From an uncultured Flavobacteriaceae bacterium (lineage in GTDB: Bacteria; Bacteroidota; Bacteroidia; Flavobacteriales; Flavobacteriaceae): a stretch of 64,000 nucleotides of DNA. Positions 29,345-40,117 of the stretch are shown piece after piece. Made by a program: the position numbers and the translations under genes. The notes beneath the pieces were generated by a model. That model did no database searches and was not told where the DNA came from. It was given only the letters and a program-made list of their open reading frames with translations. Every line of letters starts with the position of its first letter. Position 1 is the stretch's first letter. The DNA lies in contig CANMFO010000002.1 of the NCBI GenBank assembly GCA_947497245.1, positions 496,001 through 560,000 on the forward strand. Reading direction: 5' to 3'.

Positions 29345-29461
29345 ATGAAAGTTAGAGCATCAGTAAAAAAGAGAAGTGCCGACTGCAAGATCGTTCGCAG
29401 AAAGGGCAGGTTGTACGTAATCAACAAAAAGAATCCTAGATTTAAACAAAGACAAGGATAA
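29345..29461 (+). CDS. rpmJ: 50S ribosomal protein L36 (zinc-free form)
   Basis: A 38-residue gene too short for ordinary ORF cut-offs. It starts at the ATG at 29345 ([19 protein letters not shown]) and ends TAA at 29459-29461. Only one cysteine (Cys14) remains of the zinc site, so this is the C-minus form. It lies 9 bases after infA and 2 bases before rpsM, the expected order. Confidence 0.96.
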   Translation: MKVRASVKKRSADCKIVRRKGRLYVINKKNPRFKQRQG

Positions 29462-29463
29462 TT

Positions 29464-29838
29464 ATGGCAAGAATTGCAGGTATTGATATACCAAAACAGA
29501 AAAGAGGGGTAATAGCCCTGACCTATATCTTTGGTATCGGTAAGAGCAGGTCCAAGGAAATTTTGGAAAAGGCAAAGGTAAGTGAGGATACCAAGGTATC
29601 CGACTGGAGCGATGACGAAATCGGACGTATCCGTGAAGCGATCGGTTCCTATACCATTGAAGGGGAATTGCGTTCCGAAACGCAATTGAACATCAAACGC
29701 CTGATGGATATCGGTTGTTATAGGGGCATCCGCCATAGATCCGGCCTCCCATTAAGGGGCCAACGTACAAAAAACAACTCTAGGACCAGAAAAGGAAAAA
29801 GAAAAACGGTCGCCAACAAAAAGAAGGCAACTAAATAA
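29464..29838 (+). CDS. rpsM: 30S ribosomal protein S13
   Basis: A 124-residue head protein that contacts tRNA and bridges to L5. Signatures: [29 protein letters not shown] and [19 protein letters not shown]. It is followed 14 bases later by rpsK. Confidence 0.98.
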   Translation: MARIAGIDIPKQKRGVIALTYIFGIGKSRSKEILEKAKVSEDTKVSDWSDDEIGRIREAIGSYTIEGELRSETQLNIKRLMDIGCYRGIRHRSGLPLRGQRTKNNSRTRKGKRKTVANKKKATK

Positions 29839-29852
29839 TAAGTAGCATAGTT

Positions 29853-30245
29853 ATGGCAAAGTCAAATGCAAAAACAGCTAAAAAACGGAAGGTAACCATC
29901 GAATCTGTTGGCGAGGCCCATGTTACGGCATCGTTCAACAATATCATCATCTCCCTGACGAATAAAAAGGGAGATGTGATTTCTTGGTCCTCCGCTGGAA
30001 AAATGGGATTCAGAGGTTCTAAAAAGAACACCCCCTATGCCGCTCAGATTGCGGCCGAGGACTGTGCCAAGGTGGCGCATGAAGCCGGGCTCAGAAAGGT
30101 GAAGGTATATGTAAAGGGGCCAGGAAACGGACGGGAGTCGGCAATACGGTCCATTCACAATTCCGGAATCGAGGTAACAGAGATCATCGATGTTACCCCA
30201 ATGCCGCATAACGGATGCAGGCCTCCAAAACGCAGAAGGGTTTAA
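29853..30245 (+). CDS. rpsK: 30S ribosomal protein S11
   Basis: A 130-residue platform protein beside the mRNA exit. Signatures: [31 protein letters not shown] and the C-terminal [14 protein letters not shown]. An 87-base gap with an inverted repeat separates it from rpsD. Confidence 0.98.
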   Translation: MAKSNAKTAKKRKVTIESVGEAHVTASFNNIIISLTNKKGDVISWSSAGKMGFRGSKKNTPYAAQIAAEDCAKVAHEAGLRKVKVYVKGPGNGRESAIRSIHNSGIEVTEIIDVTPMPHNGCRPPKRRRV

Positions 30246-30332
30246 TCACTAATTTATATTTCAACCGAAGTGTAGTTACAGATTATCGAAGGATAAGCCT
30301 TAATTCATAATCACACTTCAAACTATAAGAAA

Positions 30333-30938
30333 ATGGCAAGATACACAGGACCAACTAGTAAGATCGCACGTAAATTCGGAGAAGCGATCTATGGGGACGA
30401 CAAAGCCTTTGACAAAAAGAGCTATCCCCCGGGACAACACGGACAGAACAGACGTCGTGGAAAACAGTCCGAATACGCTGTCCAATTGATGGAAAAGCAA
30501 AAGGCAAAATACACCTACGGTATTTTGGAAAAACAGTTCAGAAACTTGTTCGGACAGGCAAACAGGAGCAAAGGGGTTACCGGTGAGGTGCTTTTACAGC
30601 TATGCGAATCCAGATTGGACAATGTAGTGTACCGCATGGGCATTTCCACTTCCAGGAGAGGCGCCAGACAATTGGTCTCCCATCGGCACATTACCGTTAA
30701 CGGTGAGTTGGTGAACATACCTTCGTATTCCTTGAAGGCCGGCGATGTCGTTGGGGTCAGGGAGAAATCCAAATCTGTGCAGGCGATCATTGATGCGTTG
30801 TCGGCAAACAGCAGTGTTTACGAGTGGATTACCTGGAACTCTGAAAAAATGGAAGGCACCTATGTTTCCATTCCCGAGCGGATGCAGATTCCAGAGAATA
30901 TCAAAGAACAATTAATCGTCGAGTTATACTCTAAATAA
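30333..30938 (+). CDS. rpsD: 30S ribosomal protein S4 (zinc-free form)
   Basis: A 201-residue primary assembly protein. The N-terminal zinc cysteines are absent. The S4 RNA-binding domain [19 protein letters not shown] and [19 protein letters not shown] are intact. S4 is a translational repressor of its own mRNA in both E. coli and Bacillus, and the structured gap ahead of this gene could serve that purpose. Confidence 0.98.
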   Translation: MARYTGPTSKIARKFGEAIYGDDKAFDKKSYPPGQHGQNRRRGKQSEYAVQLMEKQKAKYTYGILEKQFRNLFGQANRSKGVTGEVLLQLCESRLDNVVYRMGISTSRRGARQLVSHRHITVNGELVNIPSYSLKAGDVVGVREKSKSVQAIIDALSANSSVYEWITWNSEKMEGTYVSIPERMQIPENIKEQLIVELYSK

Positions 30939-30954
30939 AACAACACTAGTCCAC

Positions 30955-31947
30955 ATGGCATTATTTAATTTTCAGAAACCCGATAAAGTAATAATGATCG
31001 ATTCCTCAGATTTCAAAGGGAAGTTTGAATTCCGCCCTTTGGAACCTGGTTATGGATTGACCGTTGGGAACGCATTAAGAAGGGTATTGCTTTCAGCATT
31101 GGAAGGTCATGCCATTACTTCAGTCAGAATCGACAGCGTTGAGCACGAATTCTCCGTGATTTCAGGAGTGGTCGAAGATGTAACTGAAATGATCCTGAAC
31201 TTGAAGCAGGTGCGCTTCAAGAAACAGATCGATGATTCCGAAGCGGAAACCGTATCGATTTCGGTGAGTGGAAAAGAGCAAATGACCGCAGGTGATTTTC
31301 AGAAGTTCATCTCGGGCTATCAAGTACTCAACCCAGATTTGGTCATCTGCAATATGGATGCCAAGGTCAGTATCAACATGGAGATTACCCTCGACAAGGG
31401 AAGGGGTTACGTTCCTGCGGAGGAAAACAAGAAATCGGGCACCCCAATGGGCACCATCGCGGTCGATTCGATCTTTACACCGGTAAAAAATGTAAAGTAC
31501 AGCATAGAGAACTTTCGTGTGGAGCAAAAAACGGATTATGAGAAGTTGGTCTTTGAGATCGAGACCGATGGCTCCATCCATCCAAAAGATGCCCTTACAG
31601 AGGCCGCTAAGGTGTTGATCCATCATTTTATGTTGTTCTCTGATGAACGCATTACCCTGGAGGCCGATGAAATTGCACAGACCGAGACCTATGACGAGGA
31701 ATCCCTGCACATGCGTCAGTTGTTGAAGACCAAATTGGTCGATATGGACTTGTCCGTCCGTGCATTGAACTGTTTGAAAGCTGCAGAGGTGGACACCCTG
31801 GGAGATTTGGTCTCCTTTAATAAGAACGACTTGATGAAATTCAGAAACTTCGGTAAAAAATCGTTGACCGAATTGGAGGAATTGGTTATCAATAAGGGTC
31901 TGAGCTTCGGAATGGACCTTTCAAAGTACAAATTGGACAAAGATTAA
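30955..31947 (+). CDS. rpoA: RNA polymerase alpha subunit
   Basis: A 330-residue subunit. The N-terminal dimerisation domain has [17 protein letters not shown] and the [11 protein letters not shown] end. After a linker, the C-terminal domain (residues about 255-320, [16 protein letters not shown] and [15 protein letters not shown]) can bind activators and UP elements. It sits between rpsD and rplQ as usual. Confidence 0.99.
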   Translation: MALFNFQKPDKVIMIDSSDFKGKFEFRPLEPGYGLTVGNALRRVLLSALEGHAITSVRIDSVEHEFSVISGVVEDVTEMILNLKQVRFKKQIDDSEAETVSISVSGKEQMTAGDFQKFISGYQVLNPDLVICNMDAKVSINMEITLDKGRGYVPAEENKKSGTPMGTIAVDSIFTPVKNVKYSIENFRVEQKTDYEKLVFEIETDGSIHPKDALTEAAKVLIHHFMLFSDERITLEADEIAQTETYDEESLHMRQLLKTKLVDMDLSVRALNCLKAAEVDTLGDLVSFNKNDLMKFRNFGKKSLTELEELVINKGLSFGMDLSKYKLDKD

Positions 31948-32003
31948 TAATTTGCTTCTATTGGATGGGAAAATCCCTGACAAGGAAGACAATATAAATA
32001 GAA

Positions 32004-32501
32004 ATGAGACACGGTAAGAAAGTCAATCATTTAGGAAGAAAGACCGCCCATAGAAAGGCCATGTTGGCCAATATGGCGTGTTCCTTGATCGAACATAAGA
32101 GAATAAACACCACGGTGGCCAAGGCCAAAGCACTCAAGCAGTTTATCGAGCCCTTGATTACAAAATCGAAGGCCGAGAACAACTTGACCACTGAGAAGGG
32201 AACGCACAACAGACGTATCGTTTTCAAAAACCTTAGGGACAAATACGCGGTAACCGAGTTGTTCAGCGCTGTCTCCGAAAAAGTGGGCGACCGCCCCGGG
32301 GGATATACCCGTATCATTAAATTGGGAAACCGTTTGGGCGATAACGCCGATATGGCGATGATAGAGTTGGTGGATTTCAATGAGCTGTACAATGCGGACA
32401 AGCCCAAAAAGAAAACCACCAGAAGAAGCAGGAGAGGCAAGGGAGGCGCCAAACCGACGACCCCTCCAGTTGAAACGGCAGCAACCAGCGAAGAAGAATA
32501 A
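32004..32501 (+). CDS. rplQ: 50S ribosomal protein L17
   Basis: A 165-residue protein near the tunnel exit, last gene of the ribosomal block. The core has [20 protein letters not shown] and GFTRI-like [18 protein letters not shown] 40-residue tail ([16 protein letters not shown], then a Pro/Thr/Glu end) extends beyond the E. coli length and is common in the phylum. A terminator follows at 32525. Confidence 0.98.
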   Translation: MRHGKKVNHLGRKTAHRKAMLANMACSLIEHKRINTTVAKAKALKQFIEPLITKSKAENNLTTEKGTHNRRIVFKNLRDKYAVTELFSAVSEKVGDRPGGYTRIIKLGNRLGDNADMAMIELVDFNELYNADKPKKKTTRRSRRGKGGAKPTTPPVETAATSEEE

Positions 32502-32524
32502 ATGTTGGCAATAACAGTATTTGG

Positions 32525-32554
32525 AAAGGGCAAACACATAGTTTGCCCTTTTTT
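32525..32554 (+). terminator. Terminator of the ribosomal operon
   Basis: AAAGGGCAAAC (32525-32535), a 5-base loop ACATA, the perfect complement GTTTGCCCTTT (32541-32551) and further T. It begins 24 bases after the rplQ stop and is a textbook intrinsic terminator. Confidence 0.93.
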
Positions 32555-32581
32555 ATTACCTTTATTGAAATAATCGAGGTC

Positions 32582-33295
32582 ATGAAATCAAAATTAACTC
32601 TGTTCGGAATCATTTTTTTGGCCCTGGCACAGATTTCCAATGGACAAGGCGCTATTGGTGTGGACAACGGGGCACTTCAATTGAGCAATTCAATTGACCA
32701 GATGAACACGGGCAAACGGCAAATCGTTTCAGCCTATATCAAAAACCCGCCACGAAAGGTCCTAGGGTCGTATTATGTCTTTGATGACTGGAAGAATAAG
32801 GGAATCATCCAGGTTTCCGATGATAAGGGATATAAAATCGGCAATATCAATATCAATGTGAAGGATGGTCGGTTCGAGGCTCAGGCAGGGAAGGATTCCA
32901 TATTTACCTTCAATACCGAATTTGTCGACTTTTTTCTTATCAACAACAAGAAATATAAGGATATCTACCTGGATAAATTCAAGCAATCCAAAATCTGTGA
33001 GATAATACTGGAGGATGAAGCGTACACGGTACTAAAAGTGTATCATTCGGATGTTAAAAAAAATGATCCGGACCCATTGATGCTGAAACCCGATGCGGAC
33101 GAGTATGTCGTCAGTTCCCATTATTACATTAAAAGGGGTGGTGATATTGAGAAATTCCGATTGAACAGGAAACAGGTAATAGGCCTGTTCGCGGACCACA
33201 AGAAATTGATGGAAAGCTATGTAAAGGAGCACAAACTCTCCTACAACAAAGCGGAACATCTGAAAAAGATGTACAATAAATGGAAAACTTTATAA
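32582..33295 (+). CDS. Hypothetical secreted protein
   Basis: A 237-residue protein. The ATG at 32582 (MKSKLTLFG) opens a signal peptide ending ISNGQ; the longer frame from 32543 runs into the terminator and is unlikely. The body has KYKDIYLDKFKQSKICEIIL and DEYVVSSHYYIKR, seen in many flavobacterial secreted proteins of unknown role. It lies alone between the ribosomal terminator and its own terminator at 33318. Confidence 0.78.
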   Translation: MKSKLTLFGIIFLALAQISNGQGAIGVDNGALQLSNSIDQMNTGKRQIVSAYIKNPPRKVLGSYYVFDDWKNKGIIQVSDDKGYKIGNININVKDGRFEAQAGKDSIFTFNTEFVDFFLINNKKYKDIYLDKFKQSKICEIILEDEAYTVLKVYHSDVKKNDPDPLMLKPDADEYVVSSHYYIKRGGDIEKFRLNRKQVIGLFADHKKLMESYVKEHKLSYNKAEHLKKMYNKWKTL

Positions 33296-33317
33296 AATTG
33301 AAGAATTGTTATTTAAG

Positions 33318-33347
33318 GGATAAACTATTTTAGTTTATCCTTTTTTT
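33318..33347 (+). terminator. Intrinsic terminator before carA
   Basis: GGATAAACTA (33318-33327), loop TTT, the perfect complement TAGTTTATCC (33331-33340), then seven T. It starts 22 bases after the stop of the secreted-protein gene and isolates it from carA. Confidence 0.92.
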
Positions 33348-33383
33348 ATGTTTTTTTGTAAACCATTAATTTTTGAATAAAGG

Positions 33384-34508
33384 ATGAAGTATCAGGCAAG
33401 AAAGAAAGCAATGCTATTGTTGGCGGATGGAACCATTTTCTATGGAAAATCCGTGGGCGACAAGGATGGAACCGCCTTTGGCGAGGTTTGTTTCAACACT
33501 GGAATGACGGGTTATCAGGAGATTTTTACCGACCCCTCGTATTTTGGACAGCTTATGGTGACCACGAATGCCCATATCGGGAATTACGGTACCAATGTGG
33601 ACGAAGTGGAATCCGAATCCGTTAAGATTGCCGGACTTATCTGCAAAAATTTCAGCTATGAATATTCCAGGCCCATTGCCGACGCCGGCCTGGAGGAGTT
33701 TTTGGACGGCAATGGGCTTTTTGCCATTTCCGACGTGGACACCCGGGCCTTGGTGGCCTATATCAGGGACCATGGCGCAATGAACGCAGTGATTTCCACG
33801 GAAGTCGAAAAGCTTGCCGAACTCAAAAAACAACTGGCGGAAGTGCCCAGCATGCAAGGGCTGGAATTGGCCTCGAAGGTATCGACCAAGGAACCGTACC
33901 ATTTCGGGAATGAAAACGCCACCTATAGGATCGCCGCGCTGGATATCGGCATCAAAAAGAATATTTTGAGAAATTTGGGCCAAAGGGATGCCTATATCAA
34001 GGTGTTCCCGTACAACGCCTCCTTTGAGGAGATGGCCGCTTGGAATCCGGACGGCTATTTCATTTCGAACGGTCCAGGAGATCCCGAACCTTTGACCGAG
34101 GCGATCGCCACTGCCAAAAAAATGATGAAGAGCGATAAGCCGGTCTTTGGAATCTGCCTAGGGCACCAGGTAATCGCCCTGGCCAACGGTATATCCACTT
34201 ACAAGATGCACAACGGGCACCGCGGGATAAACCACCCGATCATGAATCTGGTGACCGGAAAGGGCGAGATTACCTCACAGAACCACGGTTTCGCCATCAA
34301 CCGGAAAGAAACAGAGGCCCATCCTGATCTGGAGATTACGCATGTACACTTGAACGACAAGACGGTGGCGGGAATCCAGGTGAAGGACAGGAACATTTTT
34401 TCCGTACAGTACCATCCCGAAGCTAGCCCGGGACCCCATGATGCGGAGTATCTTTTTGACCAATTCTTTGAGATGGTCAAATCCGTGGAACCCGTATCCG
34501 TACCCTAA
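33384..34508 (+). CDS. carA: Carbamoyl-phosphate synthase small subunit
   Basis: A 374-residue glutaminase subunit. The N-terminal swivel domain (LLLADGTIFYG, FNTGMTGYQEIFTDPSY) is followed by a class I glutamine amidotransferase domain with the nucleophile cysteine in FGICLGHQ and the His/Glu pair in YHPEASPGP. It supplies ammonia to CarB for carbamoyl phosphate, used in arginine and pyrimidine synthesis. No carB gene is in the window. No exact promoter box was found between the terminator at 33318 and the start. Confidence 0.97.
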   Translation: MKYQARKKAMLLLADGTIFYGKSVGDKDGTAFGEVCFNTGMTGYQEIFTDPSYFGQLMVTTNAHIGNYGTNVDEVESESVKIAGLICKNFSYEYSRPIADAGLEEFLDGNGLFAISDVDTRALVAYIRDHGAMNAVISTEVEKLAELKKQLAEVPSMQGLELASKVSTKEPYHFGNENATYRIAALDIGIKKNILRNLGQRDAYIKVFPYNASFEEMAAWNPDGYFISNGPGDPEPLTEAIATAKKMMKSDKPVFGICLGHQVIALANGISTYKMHNGHRGINHPIMNLVTGKGEITSQNHGFAINRKETEAHPDLEITHVHLNDKTVAGIQVKDRNIFSVQYHPEASPGPHDAEYLFDQFFEMVKSVEPVSVP

Positions 34509-34558
34509 TTTAAATTATCGTTATATATAGGCACATATACGAGCGATGTCTTCCTTAA

Positions 34559-35902
<1,344 letters not shown>

Positions 35903-35920
35903 GTCCAATTAAAGGTTCTA

Positions 35921-35967
35921 CAAAAGCTTTTCGGGTCCGTAAAATCATAGGGATTTGAAAAGCTTTT
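35921..35967 (+). terminator. Long-loop hairpin after eno, probable terminator
   Basis: AAAAGCTTTTC (35921-35931) and its perfect complement GAAAAGCTTTT (35956-35966), separated by 24 bases and ending in T. A second, overlapping inverted repeat pairs GGGTCC (35932-35937) with GGACCC (35973-35978), so two exclusive folds are possible. Confidence 0.5.
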
Positions 35968-36035
35968 TCGTATGGACCCCAACTTTTTCTAATTTAATTG
36001 AATATCTTGTAACACGGCAACCCATTGCAGACCTT

Positions 36036-37571
36036 ATGAGCAATTTCCTTTTTGTCGCAGCGGAAAATGATGCCATTCCCGATTGCAAGGCAGGAGGAAT
36101 GGGAGATGTGGTACGGGACGTACCACGGCAGATCTCGAAGATGGGCGATAAGGTTCATGTGGTAGTGCCGTCGTATTCGAGACTGCATCAAAAAGGTACC
36201 TTTAAGACCCATCTCAATTTTCAGTTAAGGGGAATCCATTACACGGCAGACCTGTATGAGGTAATTCCCAAGAAGGAGTTTAAGAACATACATCACTATG
36301 TGATCCACCATCCGGAAATCGAGGCCGGGGACATAGCCCATATTTACCACAACGATCCTACCGAGCCCTTTTACACCGACGCGATAAAATATTTCATTTT
36401 CTGTACCGCGGTGGCCGAGGCCATGAAGAAAGAGGCTTTTGGAAAACTCGATGTCGTGCACCTACACGATTGGCATACCAGCCTGGTACTCTTTCTGAAG
36501 AAGTACCATCCGGCTTACCTATCGTTGCGGAAAATGCGATTTGTCTATAGTATCCACAACTTGGCCATACAGGGCATACGGCCCTTTGAAAACAACTATT
36601 CATCGCTCAAGACCTGGTTTCCGCAGATCGACCTGGACTACAAGGGCCTTATGGATTATCGTTACCGGGATTGTGTAAACCTCATGGCGTTGGGAATTCG
36701 ATTTGGGGATGCGGTGCACACGGTTTCCCCCTCGTACAAAGCGGATGTTCTCCTACCCAGTTCCCCACCCGAGTTCATTGGCGGGGAAGGCCTGGAAAAA
36801 GACCTCTTGAAGGCAGATAACGAAGGCCGATTGTTCGGTATCCTCAATGGATGCAATTACAACAATATAAGGGTCGCGGACAAGGGAAAACTGTATCGGA
36901 ATACCGTGAAGGCCCTTTTTGGATGGCTGCAGGAGGAATCCAAAAAATACAAGGCGGATTTTTTGGCCCATACCGGGGAGAAAGTAATGCAATATGTCCA
37001 AAACCATCCCAAATTCATCGTATCCAGTGTGGCGAGACTGACCGAGCAAAAGTTTTATTTTTTCAAACGCTCTCCCGAAGCTTTTGTGGAAATCCTGAGA
37101 AAGCTCGAAAAAGTAGACGGTATCTTTATGCTTTTGGGAACCGGGGCACCAGAGTATGAGGAGGTCTTCAGGGAGATGAGCTATAAGCACAAAAACTTTA
37201 TTTTTACCAACGGGCAATCCGAAGATTTGATCGATTCCATTTATCTGGAATCGGACCTTTACTTTATGCCAAGCCTTTTTGAGCCCTGCGGAATAAGCCA
37301 AATGTTGGCTATGCGGAATGGGAACCCCTGTCTCGTGCACCATACAGGTGGACTTAAGGACACAGTGGAACATATGCAAACTGGATTTGCCTTTGATGGG
37401 GACACCTACGATGCCAAAATAAGGAACATGCTTTCCAGTTTTGATGAAGCCCTGAAGGTATATTCCAAGGACAAAAAGAAATGGAAAGAGATACAGGCTA
37501 ACGCGAAGAAAATGCGTTTTACCTGGAAGAAATCGGTCGATGAATACTACAAAGTATTGTACCTTCTCTAG
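36036..37571 (+). CDS. glgA: Glycogen/starch synthase (GT5 family)
   Basis: A 511-residue glucan synthase. The ATG at 36036 (MSNFLFVAAEND) is preferred to the longer frame from 35955, as it places the ADP-glucose-binding KAGGMGDVV near residue 18, as in the family. The catalytic His lies in HLHDWHT. The C-terminal Rossmann domain has SLFEPCGISQMLAM and HHTGGLKDTV. It transfers glucose from a sugar nucleotide to a growing alpha-1,4-glucan. No glgB, glgC or glgP is nearby, so the source of the donor is not encoded here. Confidence 0.9.
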   Translation: MSNFLFVAAENDAIPDCKAGGMGDVVRDVPRQISKMGDKVHVVVPSYSRLHQKGTFKTHLNFQLRGIHYTADLYEVIPKKEFKNIHHYVIHHPEIEAGDIAHIYHNDPTEPFYTDAIKYFIFCTAVAEAMKKEAFGKLDVVHLHDWHTSLVLFLKKYHPAYLSLRKMRFVYSIHNLAIQGIRPFENNYSSLKTWFPQIDLDYKGLMDYRYRDCVNLMALGIRFGDAVHTVSPSYKADVLLPSSPPEFIGGEGLEKDLLKADNEGRLFGILNGCNYNNIRVADKGKLYRNTVKALFGWLQEESKKYKADFLAHTGEKVMQYVQNHPKFIVSSVARLTEQKFYFFKRSPEAFVEILRKLEKVDGIFMLLGTGAPEYEEVFREMSYKHKNFIFTNGQSEDLIDSIYLESDLYFMPSLFEPCGISQMLAMRNGNPCLVHHTGGLKDTVEHMQTGFAFDGDTYDAKIRNMLSSFDEALKVYSKDKKKWKEIQANAKKMRFTWKKSVDEYYKVLYLL

Positions 37572-37641
37572 TTCGGTTCTTGACCAAGACCGACTGCCCT
37601 GAAAGGGTCTTGTTAATAATTGCCTAAAGGGAACCACTAAA

Positions 37642-37672
37642 TTGTTAACACCGTGTGTTTTTCTTAAATTTA
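37642..37672 (+). promoter_or_regulatory. Promoter of the citrate synthase gene
   Basis: TTG at 37642-37644, a 20-base spacer, and TAAATTTA at 37665-37672, one base from the TAnnTTTG consensus. It lies 32 bases before the citrate synthase ATG. Confidence 0.6.
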
Positions 37673-37704
37673 CGGTTCAGTTTAATCATAAGTAACTACC
37701 ACAA

Positions 37705-38991
37705 ATGTCAGATACTGCTATTTTAGAATACAACGGTCAGAAATACGAATTTCCCGTCATCAAGGGCTCGGAAAATGAGCTTGCCATCGATGTAAAAACA
37801 TTGCGCTCATCGACAGGTGGCATCATTACGATCGATCCGGGGTATAAGAACACGGGATCTTGCCAAAGCGCCATTACTTTTTTGGATGGGGAAAAAGGGG
37901 TTCTGAGGTATCGCGGGTATGCGATCGAGGAATTGGCCGAAAAGGCCGATTTTTTGGAAGTGGCCTATCTTCTGATATTTGGGGTCCTGCCGAACAAGGA
38001 GCAACTGGAAAAGTTCCACGATGACATCAAGGAAGAGTCCCATGTCGATGAGGAAATGAAAAAAATATTGGACAGTTTTCCAAAGTCCGCACATCCCATG
38101 GGAGTGCTGTCTTCGCTGACCAGCGCGTTGATAGCGTTTAATCCGACATCCGTGAATGTGAGCTCTGAGAACGAAATGTACCATGCAATCGTACGTATTT
38201 TGGCTAAATTTCCGGTATTGGTGGCGTGGACCTTGAGAAAGAAAAAAGGATTGCCGTTGGATTATGGGGACGGTTCTTTGGGCTATGTGGAAAACATCCA
38301 CAAGATGATGTTCAAGAAACCGAACAAGGAATATATCAGAAATGAGGTGGTCATCGAGGCCTTGGACAAGCTGCTCATCCTCCATGCCGATCATGAACAG
38401 AACTGCTCCACGTCGACCGTACGTATCGTAGGGTCGTCGCATGCGGGTCTTTTTGCCTCCCTCTCCGCGGGAATCTCCGCACTTTGGGGCCCCTTACATG
38501 GCGGTGCCAACCAGGCCGTTCTCGAAATGCTGGAAGCTATTGAGGCCGATGGTGGCGATACCAAGAAATATATGGCCAAGGCCAAAGACAAAAAAGATCC
38601 CTTTAGATTGATGGGCTTCGGCCATAGGGTCTACAAAAACTTTGATCCCCGCGCAAAAATCATTAAAAAGGCAGCTGATGAGGTATTGGCAGACCTGGGA
38701 ATCGAAGATCCTATTTTGGACATTGCCAAGGGATTGGAGAAAGAGGCCTTGGAGGATCCATACTTTGTGGATCGCAAGCTGTATCCGAACGTGGACTTCT
38801 ATTCCGGGATCATTTATAGGGCCCTTGGGATTCCCACGGAAATGTTCACGGTGATGTTTGCCCTGGGCAGGTTACCGGGCTGGATTGCCCAATGGAGGGA
38901 AATGCGATTGAACAATGAGCCCATCGGACGCCCGCGACAGGTGTATATTGGAGAGAACCTTCGACCCTTCGTTGATGTTGACCTACGGTAG
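37705..38991 (+). CDS. gltA: Citrate synthase (type II)
   Basis: A 428-residue enzyme that condenses acetyl-CoA and oxaloacetate to citrate at the entry of the TCA cycle. The length and N-terminal beta domain (PVIKGSENELAIDVKTLR) fit the hexameric type II form. Catalytic residues are in GPLHGGANQ and MGFGHRVYKNFDPR, with the aspartate in ERFPPDHP-equivalent NVDFYSGI. The final part is GRPRQVYIGE. A terminator follows at 39014. Confidence 0.97.
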   Translation: MSDTAILEYNGQKYEFPVIKGSENELAIDVKTLRSSTGGIITIDPGYKNTGSCQSAITFLDGEKGVLRYRGYAIEELAEKADFLEVAYLLIFGVLPNKEQLEKFHDDIKEESHVDEEMKKILDSFPKSAHPMGVLSSLTSALIAFNPTSVNVSSENEMYHAIVRILAKFPVLVAWTLRKKKGLPLDYGDGSLGYVENIHKMMFKKPNKEYIRNEVVIEALDKLLILHADHEQNCSTSTVRIVGSSHAGLFASLSAGISALWGPLHGGANQAVLEMLEAIEADGGDTKKYMAKAKDKKDPFRLMGFGHRVYKNFDPRAKIIKKAADEVLADLGIEDPILDIAKGLEKEALEDPYFVDRKLYPNVDFYSGIIYRALGIPTEMFTVMFALGRLPGWIAQWREMRLNNEPIGRPRQVYIGENLRPFVDVDLR

Positions 38992-39013
38992 GAAACACCA
39001 CGTACAATAAGAT

Positions 39014-39052
39014 AAAATGCTCTTTTATAACAAGAAAAGGAGCATTTTTTTT
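39014..39052 (+). terminator. Terminator after citrate synthase
   Basis: AAAATGCTC followed by TTTT pairs with AAAA, one unpaired G and GAGCATTTT; the arm ends in eight T. It begins 22 bases after the citrate synthase stop and ends before the promoter box of the next gene. Confidence 0.85.
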
Positions 39053-39068
39053 AGGGGTGCAACAACCC

Positions 39069-39076
39069 TATCTTTG
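39069..39076 (+). promoter_or_regulatory. -7 element for the dimethylargininase-like gene
   Basis: TATCTTTG matches TAnnTTTG exactly and ends only 14 bases before the ATG at 39091, predicting a leader of roughly 7-9 bases. Confidence 0.6.
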
Positions 39077-39090
39077 CCAAAATTTTGTCC

Positions 39091-40002
39091 ATGCTGCATT
39101 TGAACATCAAAGATGAAACTTCGCGCTTGAAGGCCGTGTTGTTGGGTACTGCCGAAAGTTGTGGTCCTGTACCGAAACCGGAAGAGGCCTATGATCCCAA
39201 ATCTTTGGAGCACATTTTGGCGGGAACCTACCCAAAGGAGGTCGATATGATCCAGGAAATGGATGCGTTTTCCAAAGTGCTTCAAAAACATGGGGTCGAG
39301 GTTTTTCGTCCCGAGGTACTGCCGGACTGCAACCAGATTTTTTCACGGGATATCGCCTTTGTAATTGAAAACAAACTGATAAAAGCGAATATTTTGCCGG
39401 ATAGGGAAAAGGAATTTGAGGCCATTTTGCACGTGCTCGAGTATATTGCACCGGAACATATTCTAAACGCACCCGAGGAAGTGCACGTGGAAGGAGGGGA
39501 TGTTATGCCCTGGAACGAATATATATTTATCGGTACCTACACGGCAAAGGATTATCCGGATCGGATAACGGCCCGCACCAACAAACAGGCGGTAGACTTC
39601 ATTTCGGAACAATTCCCCGATAAAAAGATCAAGTCGTTTGAACTGCGAAAATCGACAAACGCGAGGGAAAACGCCCTGCACCTTGATTGCTGCTTCCAAC
39701 CCGTGGGACGCAACAAGGCCATTCTTCATAAAAACGGCTTTTTGGTCGAGGAGGAGTACCAATGGCTGGTCGATTTCTTTGGGAAGGAAAATATTTTTGA
39801 GATAACCGCCGACGAAATGTACCAAATGTTCAGCAACGTCTTTTCCATCTCCCCGGAAGTGGTGGTCTCTGAACAGCATTTTACGAGGCTCAATAATTGG
39901 CTACGGGCGCAGGGATTTACCGTGGAGGAAGTCCCCTATGCCGAAATTGCCAAACAGGAAGGTTTGCTGCGTTGCAGTACACTTCCATTGGTAAGGGAGT
40001 AA
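39091..40002 (+). CDS. Dimethylargininase/amidinotransferase-superfamily hydrolase
   Basis: A 303-residue guanidine-modifying enzyme. I choose the ATG at 39091 (MLHLNIKDET) rather than a TTG two codons earlier. The five-bladed fold shows the acidic ligand in VEGGDVMPW, the catalytic histidine in LHLDCCF and the nucleophilic cysteine in LLRCSTLPL near the C-terminus. Relatives hydrolyse methylated arginine, arginine or agmatine-like substrates, or transfer amidino groups. The substrate here is not settled by the sequence. It lies 6 kb from ctlX, another member of the superfamily. Confidence 0.85.
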   Translation: MLHLNIKDETSRLKAVLLGTAESCGPVPKPEEAYDPKSLEHILAGTYPKEVDMIQEMDAFSKVLQKHGVEVFRPEVLPDCNQIFSRDIAFVIENKLIKANILPDREKEFEAILHVLEYIAPEHILNAPEEVHVEGGDVMPWNEYIFIGTYTAKDYPDRITARTNKQAVDFISEQFPDKKIKSFELRKSTNARENALHLDCCFQPVGRNKAILHKNGFLVEEEYQWLVDFFGKENIFEITADEMYQMFSNVFSISPEVVVSEQHFTRLNNWLRAQGFTVEEVPYAEIAKQEGLLRCSTLPLVRE

Positions 40003-40069
40003 AAACTTGTCGCAACGCCCTATTACTGGGAGATTTCGGATTATAAAGAAAATTTTAACACTCCAGTCC

Positions 40070-40100
40070 TTGGTTTACTAGACGAGTGGTCATATTTTTG
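40070..40100 (+). promoter_or_regulatory. tetR promoter
   Basis: TTG at 40070-40072, a 20-base spacer and TATTTTTG at 40093-40100, an exact consensus match, 17 bases before the tetR ATG. The spacer contains operator-like site A, so repression by occlusion is expected. Confidence 0.8.
40081..40094 (+). promoter_or_regulatory. TetR operator-like site A
   Basis: GACGAGTGGTCATA, inside the spacer of the tetR promoter. It shares CGA-S-Y-GGTCA with sites B (40734) and C (40857). The core resembles the GACCGGTC-type operators of the AcrR/YxaF-like regulators. Confidence 0.65.
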
Positions 40101-40117
40101 TCTCGGACTTTAAGAAA

